The notes: generated by a model not told the origin, from the letters alone. DNA of 6,351 nucleotides from Anaerolineae bacterium (GCA_020853075.1 JADYZS010000343.1:1-6351); one strand, 5' to 3'; shown: positions 1-5,991, numbered from the stretch's first letter. A program made the numbers and translations.

Positions 1-594
1 CACCAGCGCAAGCCCTGCGGTCAGCGCCAAGACCAGACGAATCGGCAGGTCTAGTTTCTCGCGCAGCCCTGCGCCTACCACGCCCACGTTGGGCGGGTCT
101 AAAAGAAAGACCTGGGCCCCCTCCGCACCCAGTTGCGCAAAGAAGCGTGCATTATCCTCTTGTAGCGTCTTGACGACGGCATCGGCAATGAGCCGTAATT
201 GGCCGGGGTCGCCCCAGATGACATTCACCGACAGGATGCGGTGCAGTTTGCCCGATTGGGTACTCCCCTGGATGGCCCCCGCCGGAACCTGGATAGGGTT
301 CGGCTCGCGAGCCAATCTATCGCTCACAGCCTGGGCGAAGGCCGCGCTCTTCACTACCTCGCTGAAGTCGTCCACCAGGTATTCGGAGGTGAGGTAGGTG
401 TAATAACGGTCGTAGTTGTACGTATTCGGTCGCAGCGGCTCCGGCACGATGCCCATGCTGAACCGCATGGAAGCGTAATACTGGGGTGAGCGCGACGGGC
501 GCAGGAAAAGCGACGCGAGCAGGACGATAGCAACCAGCGCCACCGGCAGCCACCAACGTCGCCATACAATAACAAAGTATTGACGCAGTTCCAT
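1..594 (-). CDS. Wzz/YveK-type polysaccharide chain-length determinant protein, partial (3' end missing)
   Basis: The frame is open from the ATG at 594-592 to the left edge: 198 codons with no stop. The N-terminus is short and basic (MELRQYFVIVWRRWW), followed by one strong membrane helix at about residues 15-31. A soluble, presumably extracytoplasmic region of about 150 residues follows, then a second hydrophobic segment from about residue 184 after the Pro-rich stretch LLDPPNVG. This two-helix topology with a proline-rich approach to the second helix is typical of Wzz/YveK co-polymerases, which set sugar-chain length during polysaccharide export. No kinase domain is visible in the part present, and only a few residues may be missing. 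The gene starts 23 bases after the glycosyltransferase stop, with an AGGGA at 605-609 as ribosome binding site, so the two are probably one operon. The family call rests on topology and neighbour; sequence similarity in this family is low. Confidence 0.75.
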   Translation of the reverse strand, partial: MELRQYFVIVWRRWWLPVALVAIVLLASLFLRPSRSPQYYASMRFSMGIVPEPLRPNTYNYDRYYTYLTSEYLVDDFSEVVKSAAFAQAVSDRLAREPNPIQVPAGAIQGSTQSGKLHRILSVNVIWGDPGQLRLIADAVVKTLQEDNARFFAQLGAEGAQVFLLDPPNVGVVGAGLREKLDLPIRLVLALTAGLALV

Positions 595-617
595 AGCGGC
601 CTGTTCCCTACCCGCTC

Positions 618-1700
618 CTATGTGTTGCTCTGCACGAAGCGCATGAACTCAGTCCGAAACCGCGCCGGCTGAAACTGTTCGGCGTGGGAGCGGATGGCTG
701 AGGGGTCAAAGCCCATGGCGTTGCAGCGCCGCACGGCCTCGGCCAACGCCGAAGGTTCGGCCTTGTGGAAAAAGGTTCCCGTCAGGCCTTCTTGCACCGT
801 ATCCAACGCGCCGCCAGCGGCATAAGCAACCACCGGACGGCCACACGCCATGGCTTCTACCGGCGCGATGCCAAAATCTTCTTCACCGGGGAAGATGAAC
901 GCCCGGCAGCCGCGATAGAGGCGCAGCAGTTCATCATTGTCCACCCGTCCGCGAAATTCTACGGTGGGCCCGGCAAGAGAGCGCAACTGGCCCCGATCGC
1001 GGCCATCGCCCACGATAACCAGGGGCAAGCGTAGTTCGTTGAACGCCTGCACCGCTAGATCAATGCGTTTATAGGGGATGAGACGAGACACAATCAGATA
1101 ATATTCACCCGGCGGCTCTCGCCCTGGCGTAAAGTGCTCCACGGCAACTGGCGGATAAATGACGGTGCTCTCGCGACGATAATACTTCGCTACGCGTGCC
1201 TGTACCGCGCGGGAGATAGAGGCAAAAACATCAACCCGGTCGGCAGCCGACCTGTCCCACAAGCGCAGATAAGTCAGGAAGGGACGCAGAACCCAGTCGG
1301 CAATGCGCCCGATACCTTCACGCGCCCGGTAGTTGGCGTAACTCCAGACGTAGCGGGTCGTGGTCAGACAATAGCAGAGATGTCGCGTACCCGGTGGCGT
1401 GATCACTCCGTGACAAAAGCCGCTCTTAATGCTGATGACGAGATCGTAGCCAGATAGGTCAAACTGCTCAAAAGCGAGAGGGTATAACGGCAGGAAAGGC
1501 TGGTGATTTCTCTTGACCAGCGGCCAACGATCAAGAAAACTGGTGCGAATGTCCCATTGCCGGTACGCGGGGGGCATGAACTCGCGCCAGTAAATACTTG
1601 TGTAGATGGGGGCCTCAGGAAATAACTCGTGCACTACCTCAAGCACATACTCAGCACCGCCCATCTGGTTCAGCCAGTCATGGACGACGGCGACTTTCAC
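618..1700 (-). CDS. Glycosyltransferase family 4 (GT-B fold), WbaZ/mannosyltransferase-like
   Basis: 360-residue enzyme predicted to transfer a sugar from a nucleotide-sugar donor onto a growing glycan at the inner face of the membrane. The N-terminal GT-B domain begins VKVAVVHDWL and has GGAE at residues 14-17. The C-terminal donor domain has SRLIPYKR (205-212), whose Arg and Lys normally bind donor phosphates, GDGRDR at 231-236, and the family's E-x7-E motif (E274 and E282, in EEDFGIAPVE) followed by AMACGRPVVA. I chose the GTG at 1700 because GAGGAGGGG lies nine bases upstream and because homologues typically begin at this strand. An in-frame ATG at 1763 would add 21 residues encoded by a palindrome, which looks untranslated. 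Residues 109-117 read CYCLTTTRY, with Leu where related enzymes often have His. Donor and acceptor cannot be told from sequence. The neighbouring chain-length protein points to exopolysaccharide or O-antigen assembly. Confidence 0.9.
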   Translation of the reverse strand: MKVAVVHDWLNQMGGAEYVLEVVHELFPEAPIYTSIYWREFMPPAYRQWDIRTSFLDRWPLVKRNHQPFLPLYPLAFEQFDLSGYDLVISIKSGFCHGVITPPGTRHLCYCLTTTRYVWSYANYRAREGIGRIADWVLRPFLTYLRLWDRSAADRVDVFASISRAVQARVAKYYRRESTVIYPPVAVEHFTPGREPPGEYYLIVSRLIPYKRIDLAVQAFNELRLPLVIVGDGRDRGQLRSLAGPTVEFRGRVDNDELLRLYRGCRAFIFPGEEDFGIAPVEAMACGRPVVAYAAGGALDTVQEGLTGTFFHKAEPSALAEAVRRCNAMGFDPSAIRSHAEQFQPARFRTEFMRFVQSNT

Positions 1701-1709
1701 GCGCCTGGG

Positions 1710-1718
1710 CCCCTCCTC
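1710..1718 (-). promoter_or_regulatory. Ribosome binding site deciding the GTG start of the glycosyltransferase
   Basis: The minus strand reads GAGGAGGGG here, ending nine bases before GTG 1700. The alternative ATG at 1763 has no comparable purine-rich site and lies inside an inverted repeat. Confidence 0.7.
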
Positions 1719-1739
1719 GCGTTGGTCTATTGCAACGTG

Positions 1740-1761
1740 GGGCAACCTTATGTGGTTGCCC
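1740..1761. repeat. Perfect 8-bp inverted repeat (hairpin), REP-like
   Basis: GGGCAACC (1740-1747) and GGTTGCCC (1754-1761) flank a six-base loop. It sits between the selenoprotein gene and the glycosyltransferase. Neither strand has a U-tract after it, so it is not a standard intrinsic terminator. It may be a dispersed palindromic element, an RNA-stability stem or a 5' leader structure. Confidence 0.6.
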
Positions 1762-1775
1762 ATGCCTGGGCAGCC

Positions 1776-1797
1776 GTGCAGGGCCGGCCCTACGCAC
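1776..1797. repeat. Palindrome AGGGCCGGCCCT with flanking GTGC/GCAC arms
   Basis: The 12-base perfect palindrome at 1780-1791 is flanked by GTGC (1776-1779) and GCAC (1794-1797), giving an interrupted hairpin about 20 bases past the selenoprotein stop. There is no following U-run. With the hairpin at 1740-1761 it fills most of the spacer before the glycosyltransferase. It could slow transcription or protect the 3' end of the selenoprotein mRNA, or be part of a repeat element. Confidence 0.5.
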
Positions 1798-1818
1798 CGC
1801 TGTAGAGGTGAAAATGTC

Positions 1819-2055
1819 CTATTTCCGTCGGGCCTGGATCAGACGCTTCACTTCCCCAGGCTCGGCGTGTCGGCCTGACGCTTTCTTAGAAAAGACCAGG
1901 TCCGAATCAACTTTGACCTCAAACACACCACCATCCGCGGGGACCAGGATCAAAGATTTGATCTCCATTTCCCACGCGTCTAACAATTCGGCAGTGAGAC
2001 TCACCGCCCGGGGGCCGTAGTGTCAGACGGCACAATAGGTAATCTCTATCTTCAT
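1819..2055 (-). CDS. SelW-like Rdx-family selenoprotein (UGA-encoded selenocysteine at codon 11)
   Basis: Read from ATG 2055 to TAG 1819, the frame has 78 codons plus stop and one in-frame TGA (2025-2023, codon 11). The N-terminus is MKIEITYCAV-U-HYGPRAVSLTAELL, so Cys8 and Sec11 form the C-x-x-U/C redox motif of the thioredoxin-like Rdx family (SelW/SelT/SelH), in the expected loop after the first strand. The rest is typical of bacterial SelW-like proteins: helix SLTAELLDAWEMEI, strand IKSLILVPADGGVFEVKVD, then LVFSKKASGRHAEPGEV near the C-terminus. About 78 residues is the usual length. The family is thought to act as cytosolic thiol/selenol redox proteins; partners are unknown. AGGAG lies six bases before the ATG, and a promoter candidate lies upstream. 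A hairpin suited to a bacterial SECIS follows the UGA. Starting at GTG 2004 would drop the whole redox motif and has no ribosome binding site. The alternative is a Cys-to-stop pseudogene, which I consider unlikely. Confidence 0.87.
1990..2008 (-). promoter_or_regulatory. Candidate bacterial SECIS hairpin for selenocysteine insertion
   Basis: On the minus strand GGCGGUGA (2008-2001) pairs with UCACUGCC (1997-1990). This is eight continuous pairs with one G-U wobble, closed by the three-base loop GUC. The first loop base is a G, 23 bases after the UGA. Known bacterial SECIS elements have a short apical loop with a G among its first bases, placed roughly 16-37 bases past the UGA, inside the coding region, where SelB binds. 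The geometry fits. SelB binding itself is inferred. Confidence 0.75.
2023..2025 (-). other. In-frame UGA read as selenocysteine (Sec11)
   Basis: This TGA occupies the second position of the C-x-x-C/U active site (TGT GCC GTC TGA), the place where selenocysteine occurs in Rdx proteins. The next base is C; UGA-C is a weak termination context. TGA serves as a normal stop in the neighbouring transporter gene (2155-2157), so a genome-wide reassignment of TGA is unlikely. Confidence 0.85.
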
Positions 2056-2061
2056 GGCGGT

Positions 2062-2076
2062 CTCCTATGCTCCTAT
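2062..2076 (-). promoter_or_regulatory. Tandem Shine-Dalgarno sites before the selenoprotein gene
   Basis: The minus strand carries ATAGGAG twice, separated by one base. The AGGAG of the near copy ends six bases before ATG 2055, ideal spacing. The far copy is 14 bases away and is probably not used for this start. Confidence 0.7.
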
Positions 2077-2106
2077 CCTGGTCAGACTTGCCTTTGTCCG
2101 GTAGAG

Positions 2107-2135
2107 ATTATGCCATAGGCCGATGGAAAAGACAA
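2107..2135 (-). promoter_or_regulatory. Predicted sigma70-type promoter of the selenoprotein gene
   Basis: The -35 is TTGTCT (2135-2130), the spacer is 17 bases, and the -10 is CATAAT (2112-2107) preceded by TGG, giving an extended -10. Transcription would start near 2100, leaving a leader of about 45 bases. It lies between the transporter stop (2155) and the selenoprotein start, and may also drive the downstream glycosyltransferase and chain-length genes. Confidence 0.6.
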
Positions 2136-2154
2136 GGAGTTGAGTACATTCCAA

Positions 2155-3069
2155 TCAAGACGACGTTTCGGGCACGGCGACAGCCCTTATCGCCGTGTCC
2201 CGGTTCAGCAGGATGAGCAACCCCGCAATGGTCAACAGCCCGCCCAACCACTCTTGCCAGGAGGGAATAGTGCTCAGAAAGAGCCAACTGTACAGCACCA
2301 CGAAAAGGGGCTGTGCAGCCGTGATGACACTGGCGCGCGAGATCGGCAGGCGACGGTAGGCGTAATAGAGGAGTGTAACACTGAGGAAGGGTCCGAAGAA
2401 CCCGCCTGCTGCTGCGTAAAGGAGGCTGAGACCCGAGGGCACCTGCCAATCCCCCATCGCTACCCCATACAGCCCCACAAAGAAGCCGGTAAAGAGGGCA
2501 CGCAGACCCACCAGGCTGGCCGGATGCACGTCGGCCACGGCGGACTTCGCGATGACGTTGCTGATGGAGAACGATGTGGTGTCTGCCAGAGCCAGGAGGA
2601 TGACCAACCAAATCGTGGGGCCACCCTGCCAGGTGAGCGCGAAGATACCGCCCATAGCCAGCACCACCCCCAGCCATTCGCGCGAGCCGAGGCGCTCGCC
2701 TAAAATAAGCATACCGATAGCGAGGGTCACTATCGCGCCCCACACCGACAGAAAACCCACGGTGGAAGGATCCGCCAGACGGATTTGCTCATAGAAGGCA
2801 AGGATAGATATGCAGTTGAACGCGGCCACCAGAACGATCCTCAGCCCGAAACGGCGCAGTTGGTGGCCGAAGGGTGGCAGCCCGCGCGCCCGGTTGTAGG
2901 CCCATGCGCAAGCGAAGGCGGCAGCGTACCAAACCAGGCCAAAAACCATCTGCGATGAGCCTTGCAGACCTAACTTGGAAAAGATAAAGGTGCTGGCCAT
3001 GCACGCGGCAGAGACTACGGCCAACGCGCTCCCCTGGTATTCTCGCCAAGAAGAACGAATAGAAGTCAT
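2155..3069 (-). CDS. EamA/DMT-superfamily membrane transporter (10 TM)
   Basis: 304-residue integral membrane protein, the usual length for the drug/metabolite transporter superfamily, whose members move amino acids, metabolites or drugs across the inner membrane. Two EamA repeats are visible, at about 14-146 and 154-288, with ten hydrophobic segments. Repeat one ends with LILGERLGSREWLGVVLAMGGI, the family's characteristic GE-containing helix junction. Repeat two has LFLSTIPSWQEWLGGLLTIAGLLIL, in which the GE pair is replaced by Ser-Thr. The substrate cannot be inferred. I prefer ATG 3069 because homologues start just before the first helix. A GTG at 3111 would add 14 polar residues (MSFTTSLNRGKTGN) with no ribosome binding site. 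The site before the ATG is also weak (CGGGAAAC), so the start is uncertain. The stop is TGA. The gene is divergent from nth and appears to be transcribed alone, as the selenoprotein has its own promoter. Confidence 0.9.
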   Translation of the reverse strand: MTSIRSSWREYQGSALAVVSAACMASTFIFSKLGLQGSSQMVFGLVWYAAAFACAWAYNRARGLPPFGHQLRRFGLRIVLVAAFNCISILAFYEQIRLADPSTVGFLSVWGAIVTLAIGMLILGERLGSREWLGVVLAMGGIFALTWQGGPTIWLVILLALADTTSFSISNVIAKSAVADVHPASLVGLRALFTGFFVGLYGVAMGDWQVPSGLSLLYAAAGGFFGPFLSVTLLYYAYRRLPISRASVITAAQPLFVVLYSWLFLSTIPSWQEWLGGLLTIAGLLILLNRDTAIRAVAVPETSS

Positions 3070-3137
3070 GTTTCCCGTTTTACCACGATTGAGGGATGTC
3101 GTAAATGACACGCGTCAGTAGCATAAATAATGGAGTG

Positions 3138-3166
3138 ATTGTACGACACAACGTTCTCAGGCACAA
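3138..3166 (-). promoter_or_regulatory. Predicted promoter of the DMT transporter
   Basis: The -35 is TTGTGC (3166-3161), the spacer is 17 bases, and the -10 is TACAAT (3143-3138), on the minus strand. The predicted start near 3131 leaves about 60 bases before ATG 3069. The -10 is good and the -35 is weak. Confidence 0.45.
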
Positions 3167-3180
3167 ATAGTCTGGTTGTG

Positions 3181-3213
3181 AGACCGCGGATCGTCAGCGG
3201 CTGTCCGCGGTCT
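3181..3213. repeat. Strong 10-bp inverted repeat in the divergent intergenic region
   Basis: AGACCGCGGA (3181-3190) and its exact reverse complement TCCGCGGTCT (3204-3213) flank a 13-base spacer, which can itself form a small CAG/CTG stem. The flanking genes diverge and no U-run follows on either strand, so it is not a terminator. It lies upstream of both predicted transcription starts. It could be an operator for a dimeric regulator or a copy of a dispersed palindromic repeat. Confidence 0.65.
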
Positions 3214-3250
3214 GCGTTCTATCCGACGATTTTCCTACGCGCCGTGGATG

Positions 3251-3259
3251 TGAGATAAT
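3251..3259 (+). promoter_or_regulatory. Predicted extended -10 promoter of nth
   Basis: TGAGATAAT matches the TGn-TATAAT extended -10 form, with -10 GATAAT at 3254-3259. No convincing -35 is found 16-18 bases upstream. Transcription would begin near 3266, about 40 bases before the nth ATG. Confidence 0.45.
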
Positions 3260-3306
3260 GCACTTCTGACAAGGCACGACGAGAGAGGAGTCGTAAGAAA
3301 GAAACG

Positions 3307-3963
3307 ATGAAAGACGGGGAGATTCACGTTGCGATTGCGATTCTACGCGAAATCACCAGGGCATGGATCGCTCCTTACGTTACCGAGTTGTCACAAGGGT
3401 CTCGTGATCCTTTTCGCATCCTTATCGCCACGATTCTCAGCCTGCGCACGAAAGACACGACCACCGCGGTGGCCGCGCCGCGCCTCTTTGCTTTGGCTGC
3501 TACGCCTGAGACAATGCTACATTTAGCGCCGCGCCAGATTGAAGAAGCCATCTATCCCGTCGGCTTCTATCGCACCAAGTCCCGAAACATCCTGGCGGTG
3601 TGCCAGGAGTTGCTGGAAAGATACGACGGTCGCGTGCCGGATGAGATAGACGAATTACTGACCTTAACCGGCGTGGGGCGCAAGACGGCTAACCTGGTCG
3701 TGACCCTGGGCTATGGCAAACCCGGCATCTGCGTGGATACCCACGTCCACCGGATCACCAATCGCTGGGGTTATGTCACGACAAGGACGCCTGAAGAGAC
3801 AGAAATGACCTTACGCGCCAAGTTGCCAACCGAGTATTGGATAGAGATCAACGATCATCTAGTCGCGCTGGGGCAGAACATCTGCCATCCGACATCGCCT
3901 AAGTGTAGTATATGCCCCCTCTACCCCTATTGTGACCGCGTCGGTGTGACCCATAGCCGGTAA
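3307..3963 (+). CDS. nth: Endonuclease III (DNA glycosylase/AP lyase)
   Basis: 218-residue base-excision-repair enzyme that removes oxidised pyrimidines from DNA and cleaves the abasic site by beta-elimination. It has the HhH-GPD fold. The helix-hairpin-helix LTGVGRKTANLVV contains catalytic Lys126 (K120 in E. coli Nth). The catalytic Asp144 lies in CVDTHVHRITNRWG (D138 in E. coli). The C-terminal 4Fe-4S ligands are Cys193, Cys200, Cys203 and Cys209, spaced C-x6-C-x2-C-x5-C exactly as in the family. The N-terminal LIATILSLRTKD matches the subgroup with RTKD where E. coli has QATD. Length is normal. A catalytic Lys together with the Asp separates it from MutY, which lacks that Lys. An AGGAG at 3286-3290 is 16 bases before the ATG, rather far, but no alternative in-frame start lies between. 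Transcription is divergent from the transporter; the downstream ABC-F gene has its own promoter candidate. Confidence 0.96.
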   Translation: MKDGEIHVAIAILREITRAWIAPYVTELSQGSRDPFRILIATILSLRTKDTTTAVAAPRLFALAATPETMLHLAPRQIEEAIYPVGFYRTKSRNILAVCQELLERYDGRVPDEIDELLTLTGVGRKTANLVVTLGYGKPGICVDTHVHRITNRWGYVTTRTPEETEMTLRAKLPTEYWIEINDHLVALGQNICHPTSPKCSICPLYPYCDRVGVTHSR

Positions 3964-4018
3964 CTCGCAGGCTAAATCAGGATAAATCGCCGGTCAATCC
4001 CGCGGCAGGTCAAACCGA

Positions 4019-4047
4019 TTGGTCGTCCTGGCTGGCTATGGTATAAT
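4019..4047 (+). promoter_or_regulatory. Predicted promoter of the ABC-F/coaE operon
   Basis: A perfect extended -10, TGGTATAAT (TATAAT at 4042-4047), is preceded at 17-base spacing by a weak -35, TTGGTC (4019-4024). The start would be near 4054, leaving a leader of about 24 bases to ATG 4078. This is the strongest promoter match in the window by its -10. Confidence 0.65.
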
Positions 4048-4077
4048 GGCAGACACGGTGGGGTGTACTGTTGGATT

Positions 4078-5988
4078 ATGTCTATCATTGTTGGTGAGAA
4101 TCTTGCCCGGGCCTACGGAGCACAGGACGTCTTCTCTGGTGTCTCCATCAGCATCGCCCACGGCGACCACGTGGGGTTGGTGGGGCCCAACGGCCACGGC
4201 AAGACAACGCTTCTAAAGATTATCGCCGGGCTAGAGGAACCTGGCGCGGGCACGATTTTCCGGCAGCGGGGGCTACGCATCGGTTATCTGCCGCAGGACC
4301 CGCCACCCGCTGGCGAGGAAACGCTGCACGGCTCGGTGCAGGCCGTCTTCGCCGGCCTGCGCCAGCGTCAGACTGAACTGGACGCGATGGCCCAGCAACT
4401 CTCGCAGCCGGGTGCCGACGCGACGCTCCTGGCGCGCTATGGCGAATTGCAGCACGCGTTTGAGCACGCGGGGGGCTATACCTACGAAACGCGCATCGCC
4501 CAGGTGCTGGGCGGCCTCGGTTTCCAGACGGACGAATACGACAAGCCTTTGGCCCATCTCAGCGGCGGTCAACGCACGCGCGCTCTCCTGGCAAGACTGT
4601 TGCTGGAGGAGCCTGACCTCCTTCTCTTGGATGAGCCGACGAACCACCTGGATCTCTCCGCCCTGGAATGGTTGGAGGAAACGCTGCTGACCTGGAAAGG
4701 GAGTATGGTGGTCGTCGCCCACGATCGCTATTTTCTGGATAAGGTTGTGACCAAGATCTGGGACATGGCCAGTGGAAAGCTGATGGCTTATCGCGGGAAC
4801 TACTCGGCCTACGCGCAACAGCGAGAGGAGCGCATCGCCCGACAGATGGAAGAATGGGAAGAACAACAGGAGCAGATCGCCAAGACGGAGGATTTCATAC
4901 GCCGGAATATGGCGGGCCAAAGATCCAGAGAGGCGAAGGGACGCCTGCGCCGCCTGGAACGGTTCAAGGAAACCGAACTGATAGAGCGGCCACGGGAACA
5001 ACGCACCATCCGGCTCAACCTGACAACCGACGTGCGCAGCGGCGACCTGGTGCTGCGGACGAAAGGCCTCCTCATCGGCTATGACAAAGGAGACGCGCTA
5101 TTCCGCTGCCCGGATCTAGAATTGCTGCGCGGCGAACGGGCCTCGCTCATCGGCCCCAACGGCGCGGGCAAGACCACCTTCCTCAAAACTATTTTGGGCG
5201 ACGTCCCACCGCTGGCCGGGCACGTCCGGCTGGGCGCCAGCCTCAGACTGGGTTACATGGCACAAGCCCATGCCAGCCTTCGCCCCAACCAGACGGTGCT
5301 TGATAGCATCCTGGAGATTGAGAACTTGCCCCTGGCCCAGGCGCGCTCCTTCTTGGGCCGTTACCTTTTCAGCGGCGATGACGTTTTTAAGACCATCGGC
5401 GTGTTGAGTGGCGGCGAGCGCAGTCGCATCGTCCTCGCCCGGCTGACGTTGCAAGGGGCGAATTTCCTCCTTTTGGATGAGCCGACGAACCATCTGGATA
5501 TCGCCTCTCAGGAGATTCTGCAGGAGGTACTGGCAGAGTTTCCCGGCACGATCCTTTTGGTCTCCCATGACCGCTACCTGGTGAGGGCCTTAGCCACCCA
5601 AATCTGGCTGCTGGAAAAGGGCGAATTGCGCTGGTACAAAGGCGGTTACGACCTCTACCTGACGCAGCGGGCATTGGAGCGAGAGGCAGAGAAGGAGAAA
5701 ACGACCCGCGCGGCCTCTCAGATGGTTGATGAGGAGCGCGAGCGTGCGCGCCGGGAGCGGCGCGAGCGTAAAACTCAGGAGCAGCGCGCCCTGCAAGCAG
5801 AAGAATTAGAGAGCGTCATCACGAGTCTGGAGGAACGTCTGGCGCAGTTGGAGCACGATCTGGCCTCCGCCAGCGTCGCCGCGGACGTGGAGCGGGTGCG
5901 CGTGTTGAGTGGCGAATACGCACGGCTGCAGGCCGAGCTGCACCACCGGATGGAGGAGTGGGCTGCACTGGCGGAGGTAGCCGGTTAG
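4078..5988 (+). CDS. ABC-F family ATPase (Uup/YfmR/YdiF type), ribosome-associated
   Basis: 636-residue protein with two ABC ATPase domains and no membrane helices, the ABC-F layout. Members act on the ribosome's E site to rescue stalled translation or protect against antibiotics; they are not transporters. Domain 1 has Walker A GPNGHGKT (36-43), an arm insertion at about 86-140, LSGGQ (161-165), Walker B LLLLDE ending at Glu186, and switch His215. A charged coiled linker at about 245-320, where the P-site-tRNA interaction motif lies, joins it to domain 2. Domain 2 has Walker A GPNGAGKT (359-366), LSGGE (443-447), Walker B ending at Glu468, and switch His497. Residues about 532-632 form a highly charged coiled-coil tail like that of Uup. 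Both sites look catalytically intact. I chose ATG 4078 because family proteins begin MSII/MIxxxNL; a GTG at 4063 would add five residues. Whether it is housekeeping or confers resistance cannot be told. Confidence 0.95.
   Translation: MSIIVGENLARAYGAQDVFSGVSISIAHGDHVGLVGPNGHGKTTLLKIIAGLEEPGAGTIFRQRGLRIGYLPQDPPPAGEETLHGSVQAVFAGLRQRQTELDAMAQQLSQPGADATLLARYGELQHAFEHAGGYTYETRIAQVLGGLGFQTDEYDKPLAHLSGGQRTRALLARLLLEEPDLLLLDEPTNHLDLSALEWLEETLLTWKGSMVVVAHDRYFLDKVVTKIWDMASGKLMAYRGNYSAYAQQREERIARQMEEWEEQQEQIAKTEDFIRRNMAGQRSREAKGRLRRLERFKETELIERPREQRTIRLNLTTDVRSGDLVLRTKGLLIGYDKGDALFRCPDLELLRGERASLIGPNGAGKTTFLKTILGDVPPLAGHVRLGASLRLGYMAQAHASLRPNQTVLDSILEIENLPLAQARSFLGRYLFSGDDVFKTIGVLSGGERSRIVLARLTLQGANFLLLDEPTNHLDIASQEILQEVLAEFPGTILLVSHDRYLVRALATQIWLLEKGELRWYKGGYDLYLTQRALEREAEKEKTTRAASQMVDEERERARRERRERKTQEQRALQAEELESVITSLEERLAQLEHDLASASVAADVERVRVLSGEYARLQAELHHRMEEWAALAEVAG
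5973..5978 (+). promoter_or_regulatory. Ribosome binding site of coaE inside the ABC-F gene end
   Basis: A consensus GGAGGT within the last codons of the ABC-F gene lies 13 bases before ATG 5992. The spacing is somewhat long, but the position suggests translational coupling. Confidence 0.55.
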
Positions 5989-5991
5989 ACT

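Noticed and set aside
199..489. Plus-strand open frames at the left edge (89-397 and 199-489)
   Set aside because: The minus-strand frame here gives a coherent membrane-anchored chain-length protein with a good start next to the glycosyltransferase, so these are shadows.
1740..1761. Intrinsic terminator after the selenoprotein gene
   Set aside because: The stem is good but no run of U follows on either strand.
1819..2004. A separate 61-residue protein starting at GTG 2004
   Set aside because: It has no ribosome binding site, starts inside the SECIS-like stem, and lacks the first strand and redox motif of the family; the upstream frame across the UGA completes the protein.
1598..2020. Open frame (140 codons) on the plus strand opposite the selenoprotein and glycosyltransferase start
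   Set aside because: It spans two genes and the intergenic palindromes on the opposite strand and has no recognisable domain.
2023..2025. Pseudogene by a Cys-to-stop mutation, or a genome-wide reassignment of TGA
   Set aside because: The rest of the gene, its promoter and ribosome binding site are intact and a hairpin sits at SECIS distance. TGA also ends the full-length transporter gene at 2155, and no other long gene here contains an in-frame TGA.
2140..2703. Open frame (187 codons) on the plus strand opposite the transporter
   Set aside because: Antisense to a clear ten-helix membrane protein; polar, low-quality translation with no ribosome binding site or domain.
4273..5001. Long open frame (242 codons) on the minus strand inside the ABC-F gene
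   Set aside because: It is antisense to an unmistakable ATPase with all motifs in the plus frame; the translation has no recognisable domain.
5116..5568. Open frame (150 codons) on the minus strand inside the second ATPase domain
   Set aside because: Antisense shadow of GC-rich coding sequence, including the reverse of the Walker B and signature region.
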